DNA from: Exiguobacterium aurantiacum DSM 6208
GTDB lineage: Bacteria > Bacillota > Bacilli > Exiguobacteriales > Exiguobacteriaceae
NCBI RefSeq assembly: GCF_000702585.1
Contig: NZ_JNIQ01000001.1
Location: forward strand, 1,183,001-1,247,000
Length of the DNA stretch: 64,000 nt
Reading direction: 5' to 3'
The notes below the pieces were generated by a model. That model did not search any database, was not told the origin of the DNA, and worked only from the letters and a program-made list of their open reading frames with translations. Shown here piece after piece: positions 45,371 through 54,336 of the stretch (position 1 is its first letter; each line of letters starts with the position of its first letter). The position numbers and the translations under genes were made by a program.

Positions 45371-46257
45371 ACCGCATTCCACATTCATTGATTTTAGCGA
45401 CATTGAAACAACAAGTGGTCGAGTTGCCGGACGGGCGTGAGGTGCGTACGCTCGGACAAGGCACGTGGCGGATGGGCGACGACGACTCAAAACGAACAGC
45501 TGAGATCGAGGCGCTCCAGACGGGGCTCGATTGCGGGTTGCACGTCATCGACACGGCCGAGATGTACGGGGAAGGGAAAGCCGAGTCACTCGTCGGGGAA
45601 GCGATTCAAGACCGGCGCGACGACGTCTTCCTCGTCTCGAAAGTGTATCCGCATAACTCCGGCGGCGACAAGCTCGTCCAGGCGTGTGACGCCACGCTCG
45701 AACGGCTCGGGACGGACTACCTCGACCTTTACTTGCTCCACTGGCGCGGCGACATCCCGCTCGAGGAGACGGTCGACGGACTCGAGCAGCTGAAAGCGGA
45801 CGGGAAGATCCGGGCGTGGGGCGTCTCGAACTTTGACGTCGACGACATGAAAGAACTGCTCGCCTTGCCGAACGGGAAACACTGTGCCGTCAACCAAGTG
45901 CTGTACCACCTCGGCAGCCGCGGCATCGAGCACGACTTGTTGCCGTTCCTGACAGAGCAGCGCATCCCGGTCATGGCGTACTCGCCGCTCGCCGAAGGCA
46001 GCGACGTGAAAGAGAAAATCTTCAATGACGAGACAGTGAACCGGATTGCCGAGGCGTATAGCGCGACACCGGCTCAAATCTTGCTCGCCTGGACGACGCG
46101 GAGCGGCAACGTCATCGCCATCCCGAAAGCAGGGCAGGCGGCGCACGTCGAAGAGAACGGCGCGGCGATGCTCCTCAACTTGAGCGAGGACGACTTTCAG
46201 GCACTCGACGAAGCATTCCCACCGCCGAGCGGGAAAGAGCCGCTCGATGTGATCTGA
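45367..46257 (+). CDS. Aldo/keto reductase
   Basis: 296 aa TIM barrel. Catalytic tetrad: Asp in DTAEMYG, the Tyr next to it, Lys in LVSKVYP, His in LLHWRGD. NADPH-binding segment VIAIPKAGQAAHVEENG near the C-terminus. Acts on an unknown carbonyl; the coupled cupin suggests a common stress or sugar-related substrate (inference). SD AAGGAGGAAACG. Confidence 0.92.
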   Translation: MNRIPHSLILATLKQQVVELPDGREVRTLGQGTWRMGDDDSKRTAEIEALQTGLDCGLHVIDTAEMYGEGKAESLVGEAIQDRRDDVFLVSKVYPHNSGGDKLVQACDATLERLGTDYLDLYLLHWRGDIPLEETVDGLEQLKADGKIRAWGVSNFDVDDMKELLALPNGKHCAVNQVLYHLGSRGIEHDLLPFLTEQRIPVMAYSPLAEGSDVKEKIFNDETVNRIAEAYSATPAQILLAWTTRSGNVIAIPKAGQAAHVEENGAAMLLNLSEDDFQALDEAFPPPSGKEPLDVI

Positions 46258-46260
46258 CGA

Positions 46261-46300
46261 AAAACAGGTGAGCCCACGCGATTGTGGACTCACCTGTTTT
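46261..46300. terminator. Bidirectional terminator
   Basis: AAAACAGGTGAG...CTCACCTGTTTT with CCCAC/GTGG inside, shared by converging AKR and M3 peptidase genes. Confidence 0.85.
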
Positions 46301-46307
46301 ATTGTAT

Positions 46308-48002
46308 TCAGTTCGCGAGCGGATGCTTCAATAGATAGTCTTCAATCTGGTCGAGCGTCTCTTTCAACACGCCGTCCTCGAAAGGCGACTTCAGCCCGGC
46401 GAGGTCGACGAGCTCGAGGAACGAGCGGCTGCCGCCGGCCTGGCAGAGCGTGAGGTAATCGTTCCACGCCGACTCGCGGTCCTCATGCATGCGCACCCAG
46501 AACTGGAACGCGCACACTTGGGCGAGCGTGTAGTCGATGTAGTAGAACGGGCTTTGGAAGATGTGTCCTTGTTGGTGCCACCATGCGCCCGACTCGAGGT
46601 ATGCGTTCTCCTCATAGTCACGGTGCGGGAGGTACACCTTCTCGAGGTCACGCCACGCTTGACGACGCTCAGCGGCCGTCATGTCCGGATTCCGATAGAT
46701 GACGTGCTGGAATTCGTCGACGAGGACGCCATACGGTAAGAACGTGACGCTGCCGGCGAGGTGGTTGAACTTGTACTTGTCGACTTGGTCGCCGAAGAAC
46801 AGCTCCATCCACGGCCAACAGAAGAACTCCATCGACATCGAATGGATCTCACACGCCTCGTACGTCGGGAACGCGTATTCCGGCGTCGTCAAATGACGGC
46901 TCTCATACACTTGGAAGGCGTGGCCGACCTCGTGCGTCAAGACGTCGATGTCCCCGGCCGTGCCGTTGAAGTTCGAGAAGATGAACGGCAGTCCTTCCGA
47001 CGGCAAGTACGTGCAGTAGCCGCCGCCCGATTTGCCCGGTTTCGCCGTCAAGTCGAGGGCGCCGCGCTCTTGCATGTATTGGAAGAACTCGTCCGTCTCG
47101 CTCGAGAGCTCACGATACATCGTGTTGCCGCCTTCGATGATGAACGATTCGTCGCCTTTAGGCGTCGCGTTGCCGTCCGGGAAGACGAACGACTCGTCGT
47201 AATACGTGAGCGTGTCGACGTCGATGCGCTTCGCTTGTTTCTGTTTCAAGCTCGAGGCGAGCGGGACGATGACGTCACGCACTTGTTTGCGGAAGTTGGC
47301 GACCATCGACTCGTCATAGCCGACGCGCTGCATCCGGGCGTAGCCGAGTTCGACGAACGACGGGAAGCCGAGGACGTGGGCGATTTCGGTGCGGACGCGG
47401 ACGAGTTCGCCGTAAATGCGGTCGAGTTCGTCACCGTTGTCGGCGAGGTATGTATAACGCGCCTCGGACGCCGCTTTTCGTACCGAGCGGTCAGGGGACT
47501 GGAGATACGGTCCGAACTGGGACAAGTTGAGCGTCTTGCCGTCGAACTCGATCTGTGCGGCCGACATCACTTTTTGATAGCTCGTCGCCAGACGGTTCTC
47601 TTCTTGCAGTTTCGGGATGAGTGACTCGTCGAACGTCACGAGTGCCCGTTCGGCGAGTTCGAACAGTTGGGTGCCCCATTCCTTCTCGAGGGCGCTCCGA
47701 AGATCGTGCTCCGTCAAGACGCGGTAATACGCCTGCACTTCTTTCTCGTACACCGGCAGCGCGTCATCGAAGAACGTTTGCTCGGCCTCGTAAAACGCAT
47801 CGCGCGTGTCGACCGAATGGCGGATCGCGACGAGCTGGCTTTGCGTCTCGAAATCGTTCCGTTCTTGATTGATTTGGCGAATGAGTTCGTTCGCTTCTTC
47901 GAGCGTGCTCGCTTGTTGTAATTCGACTGAATAGTCCGACAATCGGCTGTTTAAAGCGTCCAAGTCGGGCCGTTCATATGACAATTTTGTGAAAGTCGTC
48001 AT
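46308..48002 (-). CDS. M3 family oligoendopeptidase
   Basis: 564 aa. Zinc motif HEVGH in DVLTHEVGHAFQVYE, with the downstream third ligand in the FPTYEACEIHSMSMEFF segment, as in PepF-like M3 enzymes. It degrades oligopeptides in the cytoplasm. ATG 48002 is chosen because GGAGG lies 8 nt upstream; an in-frame ATG at 48017 overlaps that SD. The promoter faces away from crr and shares a cre-like site with it. Confidence 0.92.
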   Translation of the reverse strand: MTTFTKLSYERPDLDALNSRLSDYSVELQQASTLEEANELIRQINQERNDFETQSQLVAIRHSVDTRDAFYEAEQTFFDDALPVYEKEVQAYYRVLTEHDLRSALEKEWGTQLFELAERALVTFDESLIPKLQEENRLATSYQKVMSAAQIEFDGKTLNLSQFGPYLQSPDRSVRKAASEARYTYLADNGDELDRIYGELVRVRTEIAHVLGFPSFVELGYARMQRVGYDESMVANFRKQVRDVIVPLASSLKQKQAKRIDVDTLTYYDESFVFPDGNATPKGDESFIIEGGNTMYRELSSETDEFFQYMQERGALDLTAKPGKSGGGYCTYLPSEGLPFIFSNFNGTAGDIDVLTHEVGHAFQVYESRHLTTPEYAFPTYEACEIHSMSMEFFCWPWMELFFGDQVDKYKFNHLAGSVTFLPYGVLVDEFQHVIYRNPDMTAAERRQAWRDLEKVYLPHRDYEENAYLESGAWWHQQGHIFQSPFYYIDYTLAQVCAFQFWVRMHEDRESAWNDYLTLCQAGGSRSFLELVDLAGLKSPFEDGVLKETLDQIEDYLLKHPLAN

Positions 48003-48028
48003 TGTAAGCGCCTCCATGATGTGAAATT

Positions 48029-48078
48029 TTTATAAAGTGTAAAAAGGGCTTGCAAAAGCGATTGCACACTCGTATTCT
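48029..48078. promoter_or_regulatory. Divergent promoters with a shared cre-like site
   Basis: Plus strand (crr): TTGCAA (48050-48055), 17 bp, TATTCT (48073-48078). Minus strand (M3 peptidase): TTTGCA, 16 bp, TATAAA (48034-48029). CAAAAGCGATTGCA (48053-48066) fits the CcpA consensus at 12 of 14 positions and covers both -35 boxes. A second possible crr promoter lies nearer the gene. Confidence 0.4.
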
Positions 48079-48208
48079 TACGATGTGTAAACGAATTCGC
48101 ACTACCTTATTACAACTATACCGTTTATAGGGTAGGGATTGAAGTAGGAGCTTTTCGGGTATAAAAGCTAAGACTTTGATTAACAGAACATGTTGGAGGG
48201 ATTAAGCT

Positions 48209-48709
48209 ATGGGATTCTTTAAAAAACTTTTTGGTGGTAAAGAAGAACAACTTAACGCGGTTTCACCGCTTACAGGGAAGGTCATCGACATCACGAACGT
48301 TCCTGACCAAGTGTTCTCACAAAAAATGATGGGTGACGGCATCGCCGTCGAGCCGACAGATGGTAAAGTCGTCTCACCAGTCAACGGGACAATCGCAACG
48401 GTGTTCCCGACGAAACACGCGATCGGCATCAACGCGGACAACGGTGCGGAGTACTTGATCCACATCGGTCTCGACACGGTCAACCTTAAGGGTGAAGGCT
48501 TCGAGACGCACGTGACTGAAGGTCAAGCGGTCAAAGCAGGCGACACGCTCGTCACGTTCGACCTCGACTTCATCAAAGCGAACGCGCCGTCGACGATCAC
48601 ACCGGTGATCATCACGAACCACGACAGCTTCGCTGTGAACAAACTCGTCGCAGAAGGCGACAACGTCACGGCTGGTTCTTCGGAAGTCGTTGAATTGACG
48701 AAGAAATAA
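48209..48709 (+). CDS. crr: PTS glucose-type enzyme IIA
   Basis: 166 aa single-domain IIA(Glc). Phosphorylated His85 in YLIHIGLDTV, and partner His70 in FPTKHAIGI. It takes phosphate from HPr and passes it to IIB domains of glucose/sucrose-type permeases. No IIBC gene nearby, so it must serve permeases elsewhere. SD TTGGAGGG. Confidence 0.95.
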   Translation: MGFFKKLFGGKEEQLNAVSPLTGKVIDITNVPDQVFSQKMMGDGIAVEPTDGKVVSPVNGTIATVFPTKHAIGINADNGAEYLIHIGLDTVNLKGEGFETHVTEGQAVKAGDTLVTFDLDFIKANAPSTITPVIITNHDSFAVNKLVAEGDNVTAGSSEVVELTKK

Positions 48710-48720
48710 GTCGAAATTGT

Positions 48721-48753
48721 TACTCGGAGGCGTCTGCTTCCGAGTATTTTTTT
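48721..48753 (+). terminator. Terminator of crr
   Basis: TACTCGGA-GC...GC-TCCGAGTA followed by T7. Confidence 0.88.
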
Positions 48754-48794
48754 GTCGTTTCGGGAACTATAATGGAAGAGAGGGGGAGAGACAT

Positions 48795-49394
48795 ATGGAT
48801 GGAAAAAATGCACCGTACCGGGGTTACGGGGACCGGATCCGGATTTTGCGTGAGCGGGCCGGCATCTCGATTGAGGCACTCGCCGAGCGGATCGGTGTCG
48901 CCCCGTACTTCGTCCGCCGGACCGAACTGAGTGAAGTGTACCCGACGATGCCTTACATAGAGGCGCTCGCCGAGGCGCTCAAAATTGACGCGAACTACTT
49001 GGCGCGACACATTTGGACCGGGGAATCGTTAAAAGTGCTCATGAAAGGCAAGGTGCCTGAGCTCGAACAGATGAAACTCGCCTACGACGAGGCGATGCAT
49101 GGGAAGTCGACCGAGGACATGCAGCACGAGCTCGAGGCGCGGATGCGCATCTTCGATTTGATGCACGAAGAAGAGTTGCGCCGCATCTTCGCGGAAGACG
49201 AAGAACCGACGAGCCATCACGCGCTCGAGGCGCTCGTCGACGCTGTGCTCGACCTTGGCCGGGCCCAGGACACGTCGCACCGAATCGTCCCGTTCGCCCG
49301 TTACGTCGACCGGCTCGTCCCGGAGCAGTTCACGGATAACTCGTTCCAGTACGCAGAGTTCGGGTTGAGCGATAAATCGTATAAGTTGCAGTGA
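48795..49394 (+). CDS. XRE-family helix-turn-helix protein
   Basis: 199 aa. The HTH covers about residues 13-65 (GDRIRILRERAGISIEALAERIGVAPYFVRRTELSEVYPTMPYIEALAEALKI). The remaining 130 residues are helical and acidic, of unknown function. ATG 48795 after AGGGGGAGAG; an in-frame start at 48717 would read through the crr terminator. Targets unknown. Confidence 0.85.
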   Translation: MDGKNAPYRGYGDRIRILRERAGISIEALAERIGVAPYFVRRTELSEVYPTMPYIEALAEALKIDANYLARHIWTGESLKVLMKGKVPELEQMKLAYDEAMHGKSTEDMQHELEARMRIFDLMHEEELRRIFAEDEEPTSHHALEALVDAVLDLGRAQDTSHRIVPFARYVDRLVPEQFTDNSFQYAEFGLSDKSYKLQ

Positions 49395-49422
49395 AAACAC
49401 GGACTACAAGTTCGTGTTTTTT
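49394..49422 (+). terminator. Terminator of the XRE gene
   Basis: AACACGGAC-TACAA-GTTCGTGTT followed by TTTA-TTTT. Confidence 0.75.
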
Positions 49423-49446
49423 ATTTTGAAAGGGGGTGTGGAGATC

Positions 49447-49650
49447 ATGATAAGGTATAAGATAAATAGCAGTGATGGACAAGCATGGGAAAATTATCGA
49501 GCCGCTGAGAGCGATTTTAAAGATTTAATGTTTTATGGACAAAAATTAAGTAAAAGAGAAAAGACGATGCTATTACTAAAACTTGATGAGTTACTTGATG
49601 CGTCGATGGTATATCATCAGCAGATGGGAAGGGAGCAGAGTAAAAGATAA
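49447..49650 (+). CDS. Small hypothetical protein, 67 aa
   Basis: 67 residues, charged and mostly helical (REKTMLLLKLDELLDASMVYHQQM). ATG 49447 has GGAG 5 nt and AAGGGGG about 13 nt upstream; in-frame ATG 49414 lies inside the preceding terminator. Clearly more AT-rich than its neighbours, so perhaps acquired. No family recognised. Confidence 0.55.
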   Translation: MIRYKINSSDGQAWENYRAAESDFKDLMFYGQKLSKREKTMLLLKLDELLDASMVYHQQMGREQSKR

Positions 49651-49652
49651 AT

Positions 49653-49691
49653 GAAAGAGGAGCCAAGACGTTTAGTCTTGACTCCTCTTCT
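49653..49691. terminator. Bidirectional terminator
   Basis: AAGAGGAGCCAAGAC-GTTTA-GTCTTGACTCCTCTT: a 15-bp stem with one mismatch between converging genes. Confidence 0.85.
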
Positions 49692-49696
49692 CAATT

Positions 49697-50122
49697 TTAG
49701 CGCGACATGCGCGCTTCATAACGGACTTTCGGTTTCGTCCCGGCGAGTAAGAAGCCGAGGACGATGTTGAGAATCGTGAGCACCCAACCGACGTAACCGA
49801 ACGTGTAGGCGAGGCTCGCGAGCATCGTCTGCCAGTCGAGTAAGGATGCGGCATCACCGCGAACGGTGAAGCGGATGATCGTGAACCCGATGAGCGTCGT
49901 CGCCGTAATCAAGATTCCGATCCACGCCCCGCCGAAGCGTGACGTCTCGGCACGGCGGCTGACCGGGTACCAGAACGCGAGCGTCCCGAGGAACGTGCTC
50001 CCCGCGTATGCGAGCAAGATTTGCCACAACGCATCCGCTTCCAAGAAGACGGTATAACAGATGAACGTCGTGAGCGTCGTCATGAATGTAAAAATCAAAG
50101 CTGCGAGTAATCGTGATCGCAT
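49697..50122 (-). CDS. Four-helix membrane protein of unknown function
   Basis: 141 aa with four hydrophobic helices (about 5-27, 33-52, 66-86, 105-128) and a basic C-terminus. ATG 50122 has AGGAGG 9 nt upstream; two in-frame ATGs further upstream have none. No family recognised. The ABC-2 transporter genes read toward it from 63 bp upstream, so it may be co-transcribed. Confidence 0.72.
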   Translation of the reverse strand: MRSRLLAALIFTFMTTLTTFICYTVFLEADALWQILLAYAGSTFLGTLAFWYPVSRRAETSRFGGAWIGILITATTLIGFTIIRFTVRGDAASLLDWQTMLASLAYTFGYVGWVLTILNIVLGFLLAGTKPKVRYEARMSR

Positions 50123-50185
50123 AGTTCGTTTCCTCCTCATTTTGCACATTCTTTAGAGTATACGAAAACGAAAATGCTGTAAACG

Positions 50186-51280
50186 TTATTGACGATTCTG
50201 TAATATTTGTCGCCATTGTTTCATCGCGTTGTTGCCATAGAACAAGACACCGCCGCGATAGAACTTCGAGCCGACCCACAAAATCACACCGATTGAGCCG
50301 AGCATGATCCCGATTGAGAGGGCGACTTCCCACACCGGCACGTCGACGAGCATGACGCGGAGGAACATGAGCATCGGCGTGAAGAACGGGACGAACGACA
50401 AGATTGTCACGAGCGGCGCGTCCGGGTTGTTCAAACCGAACATGGCGGCGAGGAACCCGGCGACGAGGAGCATGATGACCGGCATCGTCATCTGTTGCGA
50501 CTCTTCAACGCGACTGACGAGTGAGCCGAGGACAGCGAACATGGCTGCGTAAAGCAAATATCCGAGCGCGAAGAACGTGAGCAAGTAGAGGACGGCGCGC
50601 GCGTTCCCCGCATTGTCGATGACCGACTGGGCCATCTCGTTGCTGCGGGCGCTGAAGTAGCCGAACCCGAGGAAGATCCCGATTTGGAACAGTGCGAGCG
50701 TCCCGATGGCTGAAATTTTGGCGAGCATGTGCGTCACCGGATGTGTTGTCGAGATGATCAACTCCATGACGCGCGACGATTTCTCGGTCGTCACTTCGGT
50801 CGAGATCATCGAGCCGTACGTGATGATCGAGACGTACAAGAGCATGAGCATGACGTAGACGAAGGCGAACGACGAGAACAGCTCGTCCGAGTTCTCACCG
50901 CCGCGGCCGAGGTACGACTCTTCGATCGGTACCGGTTCGTTGAGCGAGGCGACGACGGCCGGATCGATGTTTGACGTCTCGATCAACTCGGCGTTCCGCA
51001 CTTCGCGGAGCGCTGTTTGCAAGAGCGTCGTGAACTCCGTCTCCGGGCGTTCCGATAAGACGCGGGCCGAGTAGCCGTCGATGAACGCGACGACCTCGGC
51101 GTTCTCGGTGACGAGGACGGCCTGCGCGCTGTCCGTGTCTTCAAAGTTCGACAAGATGCGATCGATGTTCGTGAAGCCGAAGATGAACAAGATCGTCAGC
51201 AACGTGGAGATAAGGAACGCCTTCGAGCGCAGTTTCGAGCGAAGCGTGAACGAATAGAGTGGTCCGAAGTTATGAAACAT
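50186..51280 (-). CDS. ABC-2 type permease (NatB/YhaP-like)
   Basis: 364 aa. An N-terminal helix (about 22-42), a 110-residue outside domain, then five or six helices; the FVYVMLMLLYVSIITYGSMISTEVTTEKSSRVMELIISTT segment with EKSSRVMEL is the ABC-2 signature of the NatB/YhaP exporters. ATG 51280 with AGGAGG 9 nt upstream, overlapping the ATPase gene by 11 bp. Exported substrate unknown (sodium is known for NatB). Confidence 0.9.
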   Translation of the reverse strand: MFHNFGPLYSFTLRSKLRSKAFLISTLLTILFIFGFTNIDRILSNFEDTDSAQAVLVTENAEVVAFIDGYSARVLSERPETEFTTLLQTALREVRNAELIETSNIDPAVVASLNEPVPIEESYLGRGGENSDELFSSFAFVYVMLMLLYVSIITYGSMISTEVTTEKSSRVMELIISTTHPVTHMLAKISAIGTLALFQIGIFLGFGYFSARSNEMAQSVIDNAGNARAVLYLLTFFALGYLLYAAMFAVLGSLVSRVEESQQMTMPVIMLLVAGFLAAMFGLNNPDAPLVTILSFVPFFTPMLMFLRVMLVDVPVWEVALSIGIMLGSIGVILWVGSKFYRGGVLFYGNNAMKQWRQILQNRQ

Positions 51281-52160
51281 GTTGGCCGACCTCCTTGATA
51301 AAGATGTCATTCAATGAGACGGGTTGACGCATGAACGTCTTGATGGAAGCACCCGCTTGGACGAGGGCACCGAGCACGGCGTCACTGTCATCGAACGAAG
51401 CGAGACGGACAAGGTGGCCCGTCTTATGCGGTTCGACCGCTCGGACGAGTGGCAGCGCCGTGATGACGTCGATCCGATTCGTCTCCAGGAAGAGGACGGG
51501 CTCTTCATACCGTGATTTGATCGTCGTGACGTCGCCGCTGACGACGGCACGGCCGCCTTTCAATATACCGATGTGTTGGCACAGCTCCTCGACGTGCTCC
51601 ATCCGGTGGCTCGAGAAGACGATCGTCGTCCCGGCGTCTCGAAGGGCGAGCACTTCCCGTTTCAAAATCTCGACGTTGACCGGGTCGAGGCCGCTGAACG
51701 GTTCGTCTAAGATGAGCAGTTCCGGGTTGTGGATGAGCGCTGCGACGAGTTGGACTTTCTGTTGGTTCCCTTTAGACAGCTGTTCGACGCGCATCAATTC
51801 ATATTGCGGGATCTCGAGCCGTTCGAGCCACGACTTGACGGCCCGTTTCGCCTCGGCCGAGCGCATGCCTTTTAAACTTGCGAGAAAGACGAGTTGGTCG
51901 CGGACGGGCGACTTCGGATACAGTCCGCGTTCTTCCGGCAAATAGCCGACGAGGCGGTGGTCGACGGCGCGGCCATCCCACGAGATGTTCCCGTCACTCG
52001 GTTTCAAGATGTCGAGGACCATCCGGAACGTCGTCGTCTTCCCGGCGCCGTTCGCTCCGAGCAAACCGTACATTTCTCCTCTAGGGACGTGAAAGCTTAA
52101 GTCATCGACGGCCGTGAAGTCGCCGAATTGTTTTGAGACGCGGTCAATGTGTAACGTCAT
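51270..52160 (-). CDS. ABC transporter ATP-binding protein (NatA/YhaQ-like)
   Basis: 296 aa. Walker A GANGAGKTT, signature variant LSKGNQQKVQL, Walker B LLILDEPFSGLDP, switch His in FSSHRMEHV. The SKGN variant of the signature is usual in this subfamily. The last 80 residues form the extra C-terminal domain. SD GGAGGAGG. Pairs with the overlapping permease. Confidence 0.92.
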   Translation of the reverse strand: MTLHIDRVSKQFGDFTAVDDLSFHVPRGEMYGLLGANGAGKTTTFRMVLDILKPSDGNISWDGRAVDHRLVGYLPEERGLYPKSPVRDQLVFLASLKGMRSAEAKRAVKSWLERLEIPQYELMRVEQLSKGNQQKVQLVAALIHNPELLILDEPFSGLDPVNVEILKREVLALRDAGTTIVFSSHRMEHVEELCQHIGILKGGRAVVSGDVTTIKSRYEEPVLFLETNRIDVITALPLVRAVEPHKTGHLVRLASFDDSDAVLGALVQAGASIKTFMRQPVSLNDIFIKEVGQHVS

Positions 52161-52242
52161 CTATATACCTCCTCCAAAAAAGTGTCTACCCTTAGCGTAC
52201 GCCAACGTGAGCAAAAAGTTTCACTTTTGTTTGAAAATGATT

Positions 52243-52260
52243 TATCTTGAAATCAAGATA
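52243..52260. promoter_or_regulatory. MhqR-like operator ahead of mhqO-mhqD
   Basis: TATCTTGA-AA-TCAAGATA: perfect 8-bp arms, close to the Bacillus MhqR box (tATCTcgaAtTCGAGATa, recalled) and sharing its outer ATCT/AGAT. It ends 19 nt before mhqO and must overlap the transcription start. Confidence 0.75.
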
Positions 52261-52278
52261 ATAAAAGGAGGACATCAC

Positions 52279-53223
52279 ATGAAGCTACAATCAGCGGGCA
52301 TCCATCACATCTCGGCGATGGTTAAAGAACCGCAACGCACGATCGACTTTTACGGCGACGTCCTCGGACTGCGGTTTGTCAAACAGACGGTCAACTTCGA
52401 TGACCCGGGGACATATCACCTCTATTTCGGGGATGAGGAAGGGACGCCGGGGACGGCGATCACGTTCTTCCCGATCCCCGGGTTGAATCAAGGCAGCGTC
52501 GGCAGCGGGCAAGTCGGTGTCACGGCGTACCTCGTTCCTGAAGGGAGCCTGACGTTTTGGGAAAGCCGGTTGAACGCGCACGGCGTCGGCACGGTCGCGA
52601 CCGAACGGTTCGGCGAGCCGTCGCTCTTGTTTGAAGACCCGGACGGACTCGTCGTCGAGCTCGTCGCACGGAGTAGTTCGAAGCGGACGAAATGGGTCGT
52701 GCCGGGCATCACGACGGACGAGGCGATCATCGGCTTCGCCGGCGCGACGTTGTTGTCGAAACAGCCGGAGGCGACGGTGCGGCTCATGACCGAGTTGTTT
52801 GGCTTCGAGAAGGTCGGGGAAGATTCGGAATGGGTCCGGCTCATCGGGTCTGCCGACTACGGCAACGTCATCGACGTGAAAAAGACCGTCCTCCCGAACG
52901 GGGTTCCGGGGACGGGTACGGTTCACCATATCGCTTGGCGCGTCACAGATGGCGCGGACTACGGCACATGGCAAGACGCCATCTTCGAACGCGGGCTCCG
53001 GCCGACCGAGGTGAAAGAGCGGCACTACTTCCGCTCGGTCTATTTCCATGATGAGGGGCGCATCTTGCATGAGCTCGCGACGGACGCCCCGGGCTTCCTC
53101 GTCGACGAGACGATCGAGTCGCTCGGCACGGCGTTGCAACTGCCGGACTGGTTCGAGTCGAAACGCGACGCCATCACGAACACGTTACCACCTATCACGA
53201 TTCCAAAAGGAGAGATACTATGA
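52279..53223 (+). CDS. mhqO: Glyoxalase-fold ring-cleaving dioxygenase (MhqO type)
   Basis: 314 aa with two vicinal-oxygen-chelate modules. Metal ligands: His in GIHHISAMV, His in VHHIAWRV and Glu in ILHEL. The family opens hydroquinone/catechol rings and protects against quinones and azo compounds. ATG 52279 after AAAGGAGG; a 5' extension to 52114 would run across the operator and is rejected. mhqD overlaps by 4 bp. Confidence 0.9.
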   Translation: MKLQSAGIHHISAMVKEPQRTIDFYGDVLGLRFVKQTVNFDDPGTYHLYFGDEEGTPGTAITFFPIPGLNQGSVGSGQVGVTAYLVPEGSLTFWESRLNAHGVGTVATERFGEPSLLFEDPDGLVVELVARSSSKRTKWVVPGITTDEAIIGFAGATLLSKQPEATVRLMTELFGFEKVGEDSEWVRLIGSADYGNVIDVKKTVLPNGVPGTGTVHHIAWRVTDGADYGTWQDAIFERGLRPTEVKERHYFRSVYFHDEGRILHELATDAPGFLVDETIESLGTALQLPDWFESKRDAITNTLPPITIPKGEIL

Positions 53224-53819
53224 TTCATCAATTCATTAAAGGCACGACCGAGGCGACGTTCGTCCTCTTACACGGCACAGGCGGGACGGAACAGGATTTG
53301 ATTCCGCTCGCGAAAGAACTCGACCCGAACGTGAACATCCTGACGCTGCGCGGGGACGTCCTCGAGAACGGGATGTCGCGCTTCTTCCGCCGCCACGCGG
53401 AAGGCGTGCTCGACCTTGAGGACTTGAAGAAACAGACAGAACGGTTCCTCGCGTTCCTCGACGAGGCGGCCGCGGAGTATGGAATCGACCGCGACAAGAT
53501 GATCCCGCTTGGCTATTCGAACGGTGCCAACTTGATCGGCTCGGCCCTCTATCGGGAGAACGCGTTCAAGGCGTCGCTCTTGTTCCACCCGATGGTGCCC
53601 GACCGTTCGCTCACGCTCCCGAGCCTGTCAGGCGCGAACGTGTTCATCTCGGCCGGAGAGCGCGACCCGATTTGCCCGAAAACAGAAACAGAAGAGCTCA
53701 CATCGACACTCCGGACAGCCGGGGCGGACGTCGAGCTCTTCTATCACGGAGGCGGGCATGAACTGCGAATGGAGGAAGTCGAGGCGGCCCGGACGTGGGT
53801 CACCTCATATATCGGTTGA
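53220..53819 (+). CDS. mhqD: Carboxylesterase/phospholipase-type hydrolase MhqD
   Basis: 199 aa, close to Bacillus MhqD (LLHGTGGTEQDLIPLAKELDP, LRGDVLENGMSRFFRR). Triad: Ser100 in GYSNGANL, Asp in ERDPICP, His in GGGHEL. In Bacillus it is induced by quinones together with MhqO under MhqR; the same pairing is seen here. SD AAAGGAGAG. Confidence 0.92.
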   Translation: MIHQFIKGTTEATFVLLHGTGGTEQDLIPLAKELDPNVNILTLRGDVLENGMSRFFRRHAEGVLDLEDLKKQTERFLAFLDEAAAEYGIDRDKMIPLGYSNGANLIGSALYRENAFKASLLFHPMVPDRSLTLPSLSGANVFISAGERDPICPKTETEELTSTLRTAGADVELFYHGGGHELRMEEVEAARTWVTSYIG

Positions 53820-53822
53820 CGG

Positions 53823-54311
53823 TCACGCCATCTTCTTCGGCTTCGAAGGCCGTGAGTAGACGACGAGCACACCCCGATCAATCAAATAGGCGGCGAACAG
53901 ACGTTTCGCCTCTTCAGAACGGACAGTTCGGTCGATGTGGATATACAATCGGCCGAGCTTTTTTTGTGACGTGCGGGTGAGGAGCCAAATCGAGTCGAGC
54001 GTGTACTGCCAGCTCTTGAGCGTGTCGGCCCCGATGTAGAGGTAACGGTTCGAGGTGCGCTCGAGCAAGTAGTTGAGCCACCAGACGTCGCGGGCGAGTT
54101 TCATGGCGACACCGACTAAAAACGAAAGGCCAAGGAGCGACAGGGCGTTGACGATCGGATGCATGGCGGTGAACCGCTCACGGAGCGGTTCGAAGGCGAC
54201 GATGAACAGTCCAACGGAAAAGGCGCCGATGAACCACCAAAATCCGAAGTTAGAGAATGATCGTTTCGGGTCATGGACCATGTGATGACGGTTGCGGATG
54301 ACGGAAGACAT
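53823..54311 (-). CDS. Hypothetical membrane protein
   Basis: 162 aa. Two helices (about 24-40 and 55-72), then a 90-residue cytoplasmic part with DTLKSWQYTLDSIWLLTRTSQKKLGRLYIHIDR. No family recognised. ATG 54311 is 5 nt after AAAGGAGGTG, an almost perfect SD. It converges on mhqD with only 3 bp between stops and no hairpin seen. Confidence 0.7.
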   Translation of the reverse strand: MSSVIRNRHHMVHDPKRSFSNFGFWWFIGAFSVGLFIVAFEPLRERFTAMHPIVNALSLLGLSFLVGVAMKLARDVWWLNYLLERTSNRYLYIGADTLKSWQYTLDSIWLLTRTSQKKLGRLYIHIDRTVRSEEAKRLFAAYLIDRGVLVVYSRPSKPKKMA

Positions 54312-54336
54312 TCTCTACACCTCCTTTTTTAGAATA

